Source: Halomonas sp. ML-15 (GTDB taxonomy: Bacteria; Pseudomonadota; Gammaproteobacteria; Pseudomonadales; Halomonadaceae). From it: DNA of 64,000 bases. The position numbers and the translations under genes were made by a program. Within the stretch, counting starts at the first letter, position 1. Every line of letters starts with the position of its first letter. Under the pieces are notes generated by a model, which was given only the letters and a program-made list of their open reading frames with translations, did not search any database and was not told the origin of the DNA. Of this stretch, positions 29,471-38,046 are shown one piece after another. The stretch lies in assembly GCF_014779595.1 (NCBI RefSeq), contig NZ_JACXZT010000002.1, positions 62,001-126,000 on the forward strand. Direction: 5' to 3'.

Positions 29471-29630
29471 CTATAGTTAAGCAGTGTTTTCTGCCGTTTC
29501 TGGGTTCCTTCGTCTTTGTCTTGTGTAGCCGTCCTGTCCTTCATACTGCTGCTCTATTAGGGCTACTTTCCCGACTTTAGTGTTTCCCTATTATCCCTGT
29601 GTTGCGTTCACCCAGTACGTGAATTCACAT

Positions 29631-29659
29631 AAAGCGGGCGCCTTGAGGGCGCCCGCTTT
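29631..29659. terminator. Bidirectional terminator at the end of dadA
   Basis: AAAGCGGGCGCC (29631-29642) pairs perfectly with 29648-29659 around a 5-base loop, giving A and T tracts on both sides. It lies 24 bp beyond the stop of minus-strand dadA and serves it and possibly the opposing transcription. Confidence 0.8.
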
Positions 29660-29683
29660 CGTATCGAAGAAATTTCCTAACTT

Positions 29684-30925
29684 TCAGAACCGGTCGACCC
29701 GGAACGGCGCCATATCCACCGCGGGCTCTTCGCCATCCATCATCTGGGCGAGCAGTTCGCCGGTGGCGGGGCCGAGGGTAAAGCCCTGATGGCCGTGGCC
29801 GAAGGCGAGCCATAGCCCATCCTTGCCGGGGGCCGGGCCGATCACCGGCTTCATGTCGGGCATGCAGGGGCGTGCGCCTTTCCAGGGCTGGCTGTCACGA
29901 CGCTTGCCCAGCGGGAACAGTTTGCGTGCCACTTTCTCGGCGGCTGCCAGTTGCCTGTACTGGGGCGGTGAGTCCAGGTCGGCAAGCTCGGCGCCGGTGG
30001 TCAGGCGAATCCCGGCGCGCATCGGTTCGAGCAGGAAGCCCTTCTCGGCGTCCATTACCCAGTGGTTGAGCTTGGCGCCCTCTTCGGCGGAGTAGTGCAT
30101 ATGGTAGCCGCGCTTCACGAACAGCGGCACCTTCATGCCTTGCCTCGCCAGCAGTTCGCCGGTCCAGGGCCCCAGGGCCACCACCACCTCGTCGGCCTCC
30201 ATTGGCCCCTCGCTGGTCTTGACCTGCCAGCCGCCCTCGACCTGGAGCACGTCCTCGACGCTGGCCTGCATCACTTGGCCACCCTGTTCCTCAAAGCTGC
30301 GGGCGTAGGCCTGCACCAGGCCGCCCGGGTCCGAGACCATCCACGGCTGCGTCCAGTGGATCGCGCCGATCAGCCCCTTGCCCAGATGCGGCTCCTTGGC
30401 CTGGAGCGCCTCGGCATCCAGCACCTCATACTCGACCCCGAAGCGCTCGAGGTTCTCTTTGGCCTTTTTCTGGCACTCTTCGAACGCCTCACGGGTGCGG
30501 TAAAGCTCCAGCCAGCCGCCCTGGCGTACCAGCGCTTCGGCGCCGGCGGCCTCGATCATCGGGGCGTGGGCATCCTGGCAGCGCATGATCAGCGACGCCC
30601 ACTCGTTGACGATGCGCTCGTAGCGCTTGCCGCTCGAGTTCAGCCAGTAGTTCAGCAGCGGGCCCGCGGCGTTCATCATGCCGGTGGGGCGGTAGCGGAT
30701 ATCCACCTTGCGGTTGGGCAGCACTCGCAGCAGGGTGCCGATATCGCGGGGGAAGGCGTAGGGGCGCACCGCCTCGCGCTGGATGATGCCGGCATTGCCG
30801 AAGGAGGTCTCGAGCCCCGGTTCGCGGCGGTCCACCAGCGTGACGTCATGACCGCGACGCACCAGATGCCAGGCCACCGATACGCCGACCATGCCGGCAC
30901 CAAGAACGATGATATTGCGGGCCAT
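29684..30925 (-). CDS. dadA: D-amino-acid dehydrogenase small subunit-like FAD oxidoreductase
   Basis: A 413-residue FAD-dependent DAO-fold oxidoreductase. The N-terminal dinucleotide motif is VLGAGMVGVSVAWHLVRRGHDVTLVDRR, and the conserved C-terminal end PVIGPAPGKDGLWLAFGHGHQGFTLGPATGELLA is DadA-like. DadA oxidises D-amino acids to 2-oxo acids and feeds electrons to the membrane quinone pool. The gene is alone, without alr/dadX, so another substrate such as D-hydroxyproline or a glycine derivative is possible. Base composition is again that of the core chromosome. Confidence 0.85.
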   Translation of the reverse strand: MARNIIVLGAGMVGVSVAWHLVRRGHDVTLVDRREPGLETSFGNAGIIQREAVRPYAFPRDIGTLLRVLPNRKVDIRYRPTGMMNAAGPLLNYWLNSSGKRYERIVNEWASLIMRCQDAHAPMIEAAGAEALVRQGGWLELYRTREAFEECQKKAKENLERFGVEYEVLDAEALQAKEPHLGKGLIGAIHWTQPWMVSDPGGLVQAYARSFEEQGGQVMQASVEDVLQVEGGWQVKTSEGPMEADEVVVALGPWTGELLARQGMKVPLFVKRGYHMHYSAEEGAKLNHWVMDAEKGFLLEPMRAGIRLTTGAELADLDSPPQYRQLAAAEKVARKLFPLGKRRDSQPWKGARPCMPDMKPVIGPAPGKDGLWLAFGHGHQGFTLGPATGELLAQMMDGEEPAVDMAPFRVDRF

Positions 30926-31183
30926 GAAGGTCTCCCTGCCGATGGATATAGTAGCGCTCCGCTACGGGGCGGAGCCTGTCATGGCCGGAGTTTAGCAGCG
31001 CTTGGCATAAAATCGGTGACCTGCCGATAATTAAGATAAAGACACTAATTTTCCATTCATAGGCAGAATATTTACCCGATATGATGGCGATAAATAGCGC
31101 TTATGTTCTTTGTCGGCTCCTGGGCCTGCTCGCACCCTTACGCGATCAGTGTAGGTGCTGCCTTGATGGTTGCCGTGGCCTGC

Positions 31184-32449
31184 TCAACTGCCTCCGACTG
31201 TCCACCGCTCTGGCAGCTTGCGGCAGTTGCTCAATAGCCGCTGTTGCAGCCTCTCCAGTAGCGTTTGCTCGGTGCCTTGGTGCGCCTCGGGGCCGAGGGT
31301 GTCGAGTGTTCTGTCGATGGCGGCGGGCATACGCTCGGCGAGGTCGACGCCTTGCTTGATGAAGTAGCGCGGCTGGAATCGCATTGAGCGTGCGAGGGCT
31401 TCCAGGTGCGAACGCTCGATGCTGCCGGGGCGATCTTCCCCATTGATGCGAAACGCGAAGCGGCGTGCGAGGCCGCTATAAAGCTTGGTGCTCATTAGGT
31501 CGTAGAACGGTGCCAGGCGGGGTCCTTCGTCGGTGTAGAGGATGGCGAGGTTCTTGGCATGGCTATCGTTGTTGCCGCTCAGCAGGTTGAAGAAGAACCA
31601 GCCGATCAGGCGCTGCAAGTCCTTGGCCGGCGTTCCCATCTGCTGCATGAGTTCACGACAGCGTGCCAGGCCGGGGCCGCCGTCACTTTCGTACTTGATC
31701 AAGGAGGGAGTCCCGGCGAGCTGACAGAAGTCGAGCTGGTGCAGTCGCCGCAGCCCTCCCTGTGCGTCGGGCACGCGGTCGTAGCGGCGCACAAGGCAGG
31801 CATGAGTCTCGCGCTGGTAGCTGGCTTCGGCGACCTCGAGTCCAAGCTCGGCGGCCAGCTGCATGCAGAAGGTTTCATTGATGGCAGAGGCCCATACACC
31901 TCTCAGCCCTTGAATATCCGGCTTGAGGATATGGCTGGAAGGGGCCGATCCTTCCGGGATGGCGGGGCGCCCGTCGTCCAACAGCATCAGCAGGAGCTTG
32001 TCCTGGGCGCCGGCCAGTGAGATCCGTGCCTCTTCGCCCTGCTGCGAGAGCAGGGGTCCCCGCTCCCTGTGCAGCAGGTGTTCCGCCAACGCTTGCCAGC
32101 TGATGGGCCGATAGTGCGGCGGAGCGGGTGTCTCTTCTGGCGGGAGCAGGGTGAAGCCGCTGGCTGTATCTCCGCCGATGGCCTTCAGCAGTCCGAATAC
32201 GCTAGTGGTGTGGTGGCGAAGCTCAAGGTGATGACGCAGGTCGCCTTCCGGCAGCAGATTCTCGAAGTAGGCCAGCACCGCATCGCCTGCGTGCACCTGC
32301 TGCGAGAGGGGCAGGGAGGGGGAGAGACTCACCGCCTCAGAGTGCCCCAGCCAAGCGGGGGCGTACTCGAAGCGCAGCGGTTGAGCGTCATGCAGCCGCC
32401 CGACATGCCTGTGGCCGTGGTAAAGCTCCAGGGCATCGTTACTCGCCAT
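31184..32449 (-). CDS. hipA: HipA-family serine/threonine kinase toxin
   Basis: A kinase toxin of about 421 residues. Key HipA features are all present: SLAGAQDK with the autophosphorylation serine loop, HILKPD (ATP-binding lysine), VRRYDR, KYESDGGPG, the catalytic GNNDSHAKN (Asp and Asn) and metal-binding PFYDLMST. E. coli HipA phosphorylates GltX and triggers the stringent response and persistence. The start is ATG 32449, overlapping the hipB end by 11 bp; a GTG at 32461 is possible. Codon positions look intact, so the toxin is probably active. Confidence 0.93.
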   Translation of the reverse strand: MASNDALELYHGHRHVGRLHDAQPLRFEYAPAWLGHSEAVSLSPSLPLSQQVHAGDAVLAYFENLLPEGDLRHHLELRHHTTSVFGLLKAIGGDTASGFTLLPPEETPAPPHYRPISWQALAEHLLHRERGPLLSQQGEEARISLAGAQDKLLLMLLDDGRPAIPEGSAPSSHILKPDIQGLRGVWASAINETFCMQLAAELGLEVAEASYQRETHACLVRRYDRVPDAQGGLRRLHQLDFCQLAGTPSLIKYESDGGPGLARCRELMQQMGTPAKDLQRLIGWFFFNLLSGNNDSHAKNLAILYTDEGPRLAPFYDLMSTKLYSGLARRFAFRINGEDRPGSIERSHLEALARSMRFQPRYFIKQGVDLAERMPAAIDRTLDTLGPEAHQGTEQTLLERLQQRLLSNCRKLPERWTVGGS

Positions 32450-32708
32450 GGCGGTTGTCACCCTTGCGCCGCACCACGACCTCGAGCCCCATCAGGTCGA
32501 GTACATCCAGCACCTTCTGCAATTGCAGTGTCGGCTTGCCGCGCTCCAGGTCAACGATGAAACGATTGCCGGTGCCGGCCAGCCCGGCCAGGTCGATCTG
32601 CAACAGCCCCTGCTCGGCGCGCAATTGGCGCACCAGCTTGCCGAGGTCTTCGCTGTGGCGAATAGGAACGGTCAAGGAGGGCGAAGCAGTGAATTCGTCA
32701 GTTGACAT
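32439..32708 (-). CDS. hipB: HipB-family XRE antitoxin/repressor
   Basis: An 89-residue Cro/C1-type helix-turn-helix protein (LGKLVRQLRAEQGLLQIDLAGLAGTGNRFIVDLERGKPTLQLQKVLDVLDLMGL). HipB neutralises HipA and represses its own operon by binding palindromic operators; three matching palindromes lie directly upstream. The first operator overlaps the probable -10 region, so the mRNA leader would be very short, and no clear ribosome-binding site is seen. A decayed relative of this gene lies at 37.9-38.0 kb. Confidence 0.92.
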   Translation of the reverse strand: MSTDEFTASPSLTVPIRHSEDLGKLVRQLRAEQGLLQIDLAGLAGTGNRFIVDLERGKPTLQLQKVLDVLDLMGLEVVVRRKGDNRHGE

Positions 32709-32723
32709 GGCAAATCCGCATAT

Positions 32724-32741
32724 AATTACCGTTCGGTAATT
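32724..32741. promoter_or_regulatory. HipB operator 1
   Basis: AATTACCGTTCGGTAATT, palindromic except for the central TT, 15 bp upstream of the hipB start and next to TATATG, the likely -10 on the minus strand. It is the nearest of three copies of the same palindrome. Confidence 0.85.
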
Positions 32742-32774
32742 CTAGGCATGGATTTGCTTATTCGCAATGAGGAG

Positions 32775-32790
32775 ATTACCGTTCGGTAAT
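32775..32790. promoter_or_regulatory. HipB operator 2
   Basis: ATTACCGTTCGGTAAT, same core as operator 1; its centre is exactly 50 bp from that of operator 1. Confidence 0.85.
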
Positions 32791-32823
32791 TTTCAAGGCG
32801 ATCAAGGCTCGAGCCGAAGGAAA

Positions 32824-32841
32824 AATTACCGATCGGTAATT
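32824..32841. promoter_or_regulatory. HipB operator 3
   Basis: AATTACCGATCGGTAATT, a perfect 18-bp palindrome, centred exactly 50 bp beyond operator 2. It lies about 50 bp from the 3' end of the HD hydrolase gene. Confidence 0.85.
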
Positions 32842-32893
32842 TCTCGCGGTCGATCTTTCACGGTAACGATGGGGCTAGGGTGGCTACCGCTGG

Positions 32894-33532
32894 TTATCGC
32901 GCAGCGCCATGAGTGTTCGCCTCGCCTTCCTGCAGCACGCGCCATGCCTTGCGCTTCAGCGCCTGGTCACCCGCTGTCATCACTTCGAGGAGCAGGCGCT
33001 TCTCGGCCAGGTAGACACGGGCGAAGCCAGGATCCCGAGCGACGATACTGGTGGTGTTGTCGATCAGGTCGGCGTACTTGATGGTCTGGGCCTGTGGGGA
33101 GACGTGAGCCAGCCTGTTGCGCTCCAGCGCCTTGCGGTGAGCGCGGTTGCCGATGTCCGGATCAATGAATTGATCCGTCAATTCCTGAACCAGGACGGCG
33201 ACGCGCTGGCCGAAGCACTCCTCGATGTCCAGCGCCGTCACGGCGGTATCCTCGAGAACGTCGTGAAGGTGGGCGGCGGCGATCATCTCCGCTGTCGCTG
33301 TCTCTACGGCCGACACCATCTTTGCCACGGTCGCCGGATGCCGCCAGTAGGGCTCACCGGTGTACTTGCGTTGCTGGCCAACGGCTTGGTGGGCGGCCCT
33401 GCTGAACAGCGCAGCCCGTTCGATCATATCGTCCACTTCGGTAACGCCCTGCACTGAACAATCCCCATCATAATGCCAGATATCCATCAGCCTTGGCTTC
33501 TCAGGCAGCGGCAGCATTGATAAGTGCTGCAC
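32894..33532 (-). CDS. HD-domain phosphohydrolase related to the RelA/SpoT hydrolase domain
   Basis: A 212-residue HD protein. It shows the layout of the (p)ppGpp hydrolase domain of SpoT and small alarmone hydrolases: RKYTGEPYWRHPATVAKMV (first His), AAAHLHDVLEDTAV (HD-x-x-ED) and IKYADLIDNTTSI, the equivalent of K-x-A-D-R-x-x-N. No synthetase or regulatory domain is present. The start is uncertain; ATG 33532 is shown, MDIWHYDGD at 33487 is an alternative. It lies upstream of hipBA in the same direction. Hydrolysis of (p)ppGpp is inferred from the fold and would oppose HipA-induced stringent signalling. Confidence 0.75.
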   Translation of the reverse strand: MQHLSMLPLPEKPRLMDIWHYDGDCSVQGVTEVDDMIERAALFSRAAHQAVGQQRKYTGEPYWRHPATVAKMVSAVETATAEMIAAAHLHDVLEDTAVTALDIEECFGQRVAVLVQELTDQFIDPDIGNRAHRKALERNRLAHVSPQAQTIKYADLIDNTTSIVARDPGFARVYLAEKRLLLEVMTAGDQALKRKAWRVLQEGEANTHGAAR

Positions 33533-33571
33533 TAACGCGCTCCAGGTAATGCGTCGCTGTGGTGACGCTGG

Positions 33572-34780
33572 TCAACTTTCCGTTGATCTTCGCTTTGAGC
33601 TTGTCGTGCTGGCTTGAAATAGCCATATTAGTAACCCCACGCATAGGATGAAAGCACCCCAGGCCATGTAGAGGCCGGAGACAGAGGTGATCGAGAAAAT
33701 GGAGGGGATAAGGTATATCACCATGCCGATTGAGTTGGTTAGCATGGACGTGGTTGCTCGAACCCTACCCATCATACCTTCAGGGCAGAATGTTAGGATC
33801 TTTCCATCGAGCCTCGCTCGAGTGATCGAAAAGAGCCCACCCATAACGGCATAGAGCAGTATCAGTGCGGGGATGAAACGAAGGAAGGAGAATAATATCA
33901 TGCTTATGCCAAGCAAGCACAGCAGCAGTGCTTCAACCTGGTTGCAAGGGGAGGTGTGGCGTTTAAAAGCAGCAATAAGCAGTATGGTGCCCCCGCCAAT
34001 CGCCCACGCCATTTCTAATAAGCCGTACACGTCACTGCCCGCGGCAAGCTCGTTCTGTACAAAGCCTGGGATAAGCACATTTGTCATTTGTGCAACTGAA
34101 AAAGTTAAGGCCACACCACATATGGCAAGGTAAATGTTCTTGTCGCTAGCAGCATATGTAAACCCCTCTTTCCAAAGCTGCATTGGATTGGAAGAGGCAC
34201 TCTGTTTTATCTTTTTTAGACTGCTAAGAAAGACCTCGCTGATGACGAAACGTGAAATAGACACCACAAGCAACAGTGATATGCAAAAAATGGCGCTGGT
34301 TTGGTCTAAAAGAATCCCGCCGCCTCCCATGCCAATCGCGAGCCCCAATTGGCGTACAATAGAAACTCGCACAGACATGGCGATTCGCCTTTCTTTGCTG
34401 ACAATAGCTTGGAAAACGCTGTCTATCGCCCCAGCTTTGACTGCCATCCCGGCAGTGTTCAGAACGCTGAAGAGATAAAGAAAGGGTGGCAGGCCGTGCC
34501 CCACTAGTATGGCATAGAGTAGAATTACCAAGGCGATCATCTGGGCTATTATACCAAGCCTGATAACCATCTTTCTGTTCCAGCTGTCTGTTAGCACACC
34601 TCCTAGCATCGAAATAGCGATGCCTGTGAGGCTCGACAGAAGAAATATCCTACCTACTAGCGCTATAGAGCTGTCTTCGACAGCGATCCAGGCCACCGTG
34701 ACAAGGCTGCTGCCGATAAAGAGGAAGGTTAAGAATAAGAACGCCACATAGCAGTACAGGTCTAGCTTCCTAGATGGCAT
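33572..34780 (-). CDS. MFS transporter, exporter-like
   Basis: A 12-helix major facilitator protein of about 402 residues. The loop 2-3 motif GGVLTDSWNRKMVIRLG resembles the MFS motif A of drug and siderophore exporters. The start is taken at ATG 34780 because GGGA lies at good spacing; ATG 34789 is possible. G+C is visibly lower than in core genes, suggesting transfer. No substrate can be assigned; the neighbours give no clue. Confidence 0.8.
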   Translation of the reverse strand: MPSRKLDLYCYVAFLFLTFLFIGSSLVTVAWIAVEDSSIALVGRIFLLSSLTGIAISMLGGVLTDSWNRKMVIRLGIIAQMIALVILLYAILVGHGLPPFLYLFSVLNTAGMAVKAGAIDSVFQAIVSKERRIAMSVRVSIVRQLGLAIGMGGGGILLDQTSAIFCISLLLVVSISRFVISEVFLSSLKKIKQSASSNPMQLWKEGFTYAASDKNIYLAICGVALTFSVAQMTNVLIPGFVQNELAAGSDVYGLLEMAWAIGGGTILLIAAFKRHTSPCNQVEALLLCLLGISMILFSFLRFIPALILLYAVMGGLFSITRARLDGKILTFCPEGMMGRVRATTSMLTNSIGMVIYLIPSIFSITSVSGLYMAWGAFILCVGLLIWLFQASTTSSKRRSTES

Positions 34781-34789
34781 TTGGATCAT

Positions 34790-35193
34790 TCCCGCTGTCG
34801 GCGTAATGCTGGCACAGGGGAAACGGCGGGACGCGGCCCACCTTTGCAGGAGCAGACCTCCTTATCGCCAAGCGTTGCCAGATACATGGATTGCTGCCTT
34901 CGATTGCATGCGATTATGGTACTTATCGAATATCACTTATGCTGGTGCCTTGGCTACCGGCGGGTGGCGATTTAAGAGATGGCTTACGGAAATGCCAGCA
35001 ATATCTTACATCGCTGATATTGTATCCTCTCTAGTCCGCCTAGTGTTGCCAAAAACCACACGCATGCTGACATGGTGAGTTACGGGCATGTTGACTATCG
35101 TTAACTGAGGAATGGAGGCCGTCATTTAGGTCGCAGACCATGCTCGCGGGGTTGCCTTGGAGAAGGGCAGCCGCCGGGTGATGAGGGCACACC
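34790..35193. other. Intergenic stretch without recognised gene
   Basis: About 400 bp between the divergent MFS and membrane-protein genes. Short frames here have no family-like features, and I see no strong hairpin. It presumably holds the promoters of both flanking genes. Confidence 0.4.
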
Positions 35194-35745
35194 ATGCAGC
35201 GCATCCGGCATATCCATTCCATCACCAAGCGCCTGATCGTGATGACGTCCATCGCGGTTGCCGTGCTAGGCAGCATCTTTGCGTTAACCTTTTTCTTCGA
35301 TCAGCGGTTTATGGTGACCTGGGCGGTGCCCCTGTGCGGCATTATCGGCGGTTTTGTCAGTATTCAGCAGCGTTTGAACAACGTCACCGATGAAGAGCTT
35401 GAACTGTTGGATGCCTCAGTGTTTCAGATCCTGCTGGTACCGATCTTCGGCGGCGTCTTCGCGCTGGTGCTCTACCTGGTGTTCCTCTCCGGCATCGTCT
35501 CCGGTGATCTCTTTCCGGATTTCTCCTTCCCGGAAGAGCGCTCTTGGCAGACGGGTAACCAGTACATGATGAGGATCTTCCAGGAAACCTACCCCAGCTC
35601 CGGGCCGGACCTGGCCAAGCTGCTGTTCTGGTCCTTCGTGGCGGGCTTCTCGGAGCGTTTCGTGCCGCAGCTGATCAACAACGTCACGACGCGGGTCTCA
35701 TCGGCCTCCGACAGAAACGACCGGGATGACGCTGGAGATCGCTGA
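35194..35745 (+). CDS. Uncharacterised membrane protein
   Basis: A 183-residue protein with hydrophobic helices at about 14-36, 41-60 and 76-102 and a fourth, re-entrant-like segment LLFWSFVAGFSERFVPQLI (143-161) near the C-terminus. The last segment resembles motifs in small uncharacterised membrane proteins of proteobacteria. The C-terminal tail is short, charged and cytoplasmic-looking. I do not recognise a function. It stands alone between the MFS gene and a HAD hydrolase gene. Confidence 0.65.
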   Translation: MQRIRHIHSITKRLIVMTSIAVAVLGSIFALTFFFDQRFMVTWAVPLCGIIGGFVSIQQRLNNVTDEELELLDASVFQILLVPIFGGVFALVLYLVFLSGIVSGDLFPDFSFPEERSWQTGNQYMMRIFQETYPSSGPDLAKLLFWSFVAGFSERFVPQLINNVTTRVSSASDRNDRDDAGDR

Positions 35746-35855
35746 GTGATCGCTGCCGGCTGATAAGCCGTAAGCCGCCGGGCCCGGTTTGACAGCACTG
35801 CATGCTCGGGCATCAATAGAGTCAATCCTGCGGAGTCGATAAGGGAGTGACGGTG

Positions 35856-36611
35856 ATGCTCAAGGCGGTATTGCTCGATATCAGTGGTGTGCTGACCGAG
35901 GACGGCGAGGCCCTGCCCGGCGCCGTGGAGGCGGTGGCGCGGCTGCAGTCAAGCGGGCTGGCGCTGCGCTTTCTGACCAACACCTCGCGCAAGACCTCGG
36001 CGGCGATGCGTGATGAGCTGCAGCGGCTGGGGTTTGCCCCGGCGCCTGAGCAGGTATTCACCGCGCCGGGGGCGATCCGTCGCTATCTCGAGCGCAGCGG
36101 GCTGCGCCCCTACCTGTTGATTCATGAGCGGCTCGAGCCCGAGTTTGCCGACCTGCCCCGGGAGAACCCCAATGCGGTGGTGCTTGGCGATGCCGAGCAG
36201 CGCCTGGACTATGCCCACCTCGACGAGGCCTTCCAGCTGCTGCAGGAGGGCGCGCCGCTGCTCGCTGTGGGCAGCAATCGCTACTTTCGCCAGGCGGGCG
36301 GCCTGCACCTGGACGCAGGGCCCTTCGTGCGCGCCCTGGAGTACGCCGCCGGCATTGAGGCCAAGGTGCTGGGCAAACCCTCCAGCGACTTCTTTCATGC
36401 CGTGCTCGATGAGATCGGCGTGTCGCCCGAAGAGGCGCTGATGGTGGGCGATGATGTGGAGTGCGACGTGGTCGCTGCCCTGGAGCTCGGCCTGCAGGCC
36501 TGCCTGATTCGCTCAGGCAAGTATCGAGAGGGGGACGAGGCACGGGTGCCCCAGGCGCGCTGTGAGGCGAGCCTGGCCGAGCTGGTCGATGCGCTGCTGG
36601 AGGCGCGCTAG
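35856..36611 (+). CDS. HAD-IIA hydrolase, LHPP/NagD-like phosphatase
   Basis: A 251-residue HAD hydrolase of the IIA subfamily. Motif I is LLDISGVLTEDG (the second acidic residue of DxD is replaced by Ser, as in LHPP-type proteins), motif II FLTNTSRKT, then LGKPSSDFF and motif IV MVGDDVECDV. Relatives dephosphorylate phospholysine/phosphohistidine or pyrophosphate. ATG 35856 is preferred over GTG 35847 because AAGGGAG lies at proper spacing only for the ATG. No operon partner. Confidence 0.85.
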   Translation: MLKAVLLDISGVLTEDGEALPGAVEAVARLQSSGLALRFLTNTSRKTSAAMRDELQRLGFAPAPEQVFTAPGAIRRYLERSGLRPYLLIHERLEPEFADLPRENPNAVVLGDAEQRLDYAHLDEAFQLLQEGAPLLAVGSNRYFRQAGGLHLDAGPFVRALEYAAGIEAKVLGKPSSDFFHAVLDEIGVSPEEALMVGDDVECDVVAALELGLQACLIRSGKYREGDEARVPQARCEASLAELVDALLEAR

Positions 36612-36772
36612 CACGCGGAAGTGGTGGAGCGTCGGGCGCTGCAACTATGACTTCTGTGCCAGGATGGCGGGTGATATTTAAGAAATATCTTACGTCACCT
36701 GTGGTGATAGTCTTATGTTTCTTGATTTAAATATGTGTAATTATCCATTCTCTTTTTTTGGAGGGTGGGTCG

Positions 36773-37771
36773 TTGGAAAATCTAAAAAGTCTATTTAAAT
36801 CTGTGCGTGATATTGCATGGTGGGTTGTCGTAGGGGCGCTCCTTATGGTTGGGGGCGGTGTGTTTTTGTTTTACTATGCTAAAATTGGCTATATACCCCA
36901 GTTAGAGCTGGAATCAGCTCTGCTCATTTTTGTAGGGCTGTCAATTAGCTTTGTGTTCGTTCTAATGACGCTTGTTTTTTGTATGGTGTTGCCTGGAATT
37001 GCTTGGGGGGAGGATTGGTTTATTAATAGAGGGGTGAAGGAAATAGTAAGTCGTGGTAGTAAGTCTCATTTATGGGCAATGTTCTATTTTTCATTCCCAC
37101 TGATTGCTGCACTGTCAACGCTGCTTTTATACTATGAGTATGGGGTTTACGCTTTCTTGCCTTTTTTCGTGATCATGGCAGTTGTTACTTTTTTCTTTTT
37201 TCGTCAATGTGAGGGGTCAGTTCGTAATTCGTTATTTTCTTATTTTGGCTATCTAGGCTCTTCCATCATTGTCATGATGTTAATGGTAATTCCAGTTCTT
37301 CTTGTTCTTAGGCTTATGGTTGCACAAGAAAATTCAGGCTCTTGGTTTGCTATCTTGGCTGGCTTTGTTTCTCTGTTCATGCTGATATTTCTTAACTCAA
37401 TTGCTGCGGCCAACCCTGGAAAAGTGAATACTTTTTTGTTGTGGATTGTTCTCGGGGCATTTTCACTGTTCTTTATTTTCCTATCATTGTCTGGTTTTTC
37501 TCGAATCCCCTTGGGTGTTCTAGACATGTATAAGCTGGCAGATACAAAGGTGGACGTGGTCTTGAAGGAAGATGCCTGCATGGCACTTGTGGCTCTTGAT
37601 GTGATTACAGATGTTGATAATTCTAATGTTTGTGTTCTGGAAGGCTCTTATATGCTGTCAAGGCTAGGTAGGGAATATTACTTTCGTCATGTTGTAGAGG
37701 GCGGCAGCCTCGAGTTCTCTATACCGTCGGAAGAAGTGGTTGTTTGGAGTTTTTTTAATGAGGTTAAATAA
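36773..37771 (+). CDS. Uncharacterised polytopic membrane protein, AT-rich
   Basis: A 332-residue protein starting at TTG 36773 behind a perfect GGAGGG site. About seven membrane helices (roughly 20-37, 48-78, 100-120, 125-145, 165-190, 200-216 and 225-245) are followed by an extracytoplasmic domain of about 80 residues with two cysteines (DACMALV and NVCVLEG). The G+C is near 40%, far below the neighbours, and the upstream 150 bp are AT-rich, pointing to horizontal transfer. I do not recognise the family. Confidence 0.6.
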   Translation: MENLKSLFKSVRDIAWWVVVGALLMVGGGVFLFYYAKIGYIPQLELESALLIFVGLSISFVFVLMTLVFCMVLPGIAWGEDWFINRGVKEIVSRGSKSHLWAMFYFSFPLIAALSTLLLYYEYGVYAFLPFFVIMAVVTFFFFRQCEGSVRNSLFSYFGYLGSSIIVMMLMVIPVLLVLRLMVAQENSGSWFAILAGFVSLFMLIFLNSIAAANPGKVNTFLLWIVLGAFSLFFIFLSLSGFSRIPLGVLDMYKLADTKVDVVLKEDACMALVALDVITDVDNSNVCVLEGSYMLSRLGREYYFRHVVEGGSLEFSIPSEEVVVWSFFNEVK

Positions 37772-37854
37772 GGGTAGTGGTGTTGTTATAGGCGAACTTC
37801 AGAATCTAAAAGTAATGTTCTGACACTCCGAATAAACGGCGCCGAGTTTGCTTC

Positions 37855-38036
37855 TAAACTTTAGATGCGTTCTTGTGGCGCCGCTCGGGCACCCTGCAAC
37901 GTAGTTGTCGCGGTGGTAAACCTACTGGGCGTCGTCACTCGTGACGCCCACTTCCCTTGCGCCGCACGACCACTTCAAGCCCCATCAGGTCGAGCACATC
38001 CAGTACTTTTTGCAGCTGCAGTGTCGGCTTGCCTCG
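37855..38036 (-). pseudogene. Decayed second hipBA locus (hipB C-terminus plus hipA N-terminus)
   Basis: On the minus strand, 38036-37935 encodes GKPTLQLQKVLDVLDLMGLE and then VVVRRKG, identical to the end of the intact HipB nearby, then stops. Overlapping it, as in the intact locus, is a hipA-like start reading VTSDDAQ-stop-VYHRDNYV against MASNDALELYHGHRHV of intact HipA, and then fragments resembling its LRF strand. The in-frame stop and loss of the rest mark it as dead. It lies between the AT-rich membrane gene and the AraC gene. Confidence 0.8.
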
Positions 38037-38046
38037 CACCTCTGAC

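Noticed and set aside
31081-31359. Plus-strand open frame before hipA's 3' end
   Set aside because: Overlaps hipA antisense over much of its length and lacks a ribosome site.
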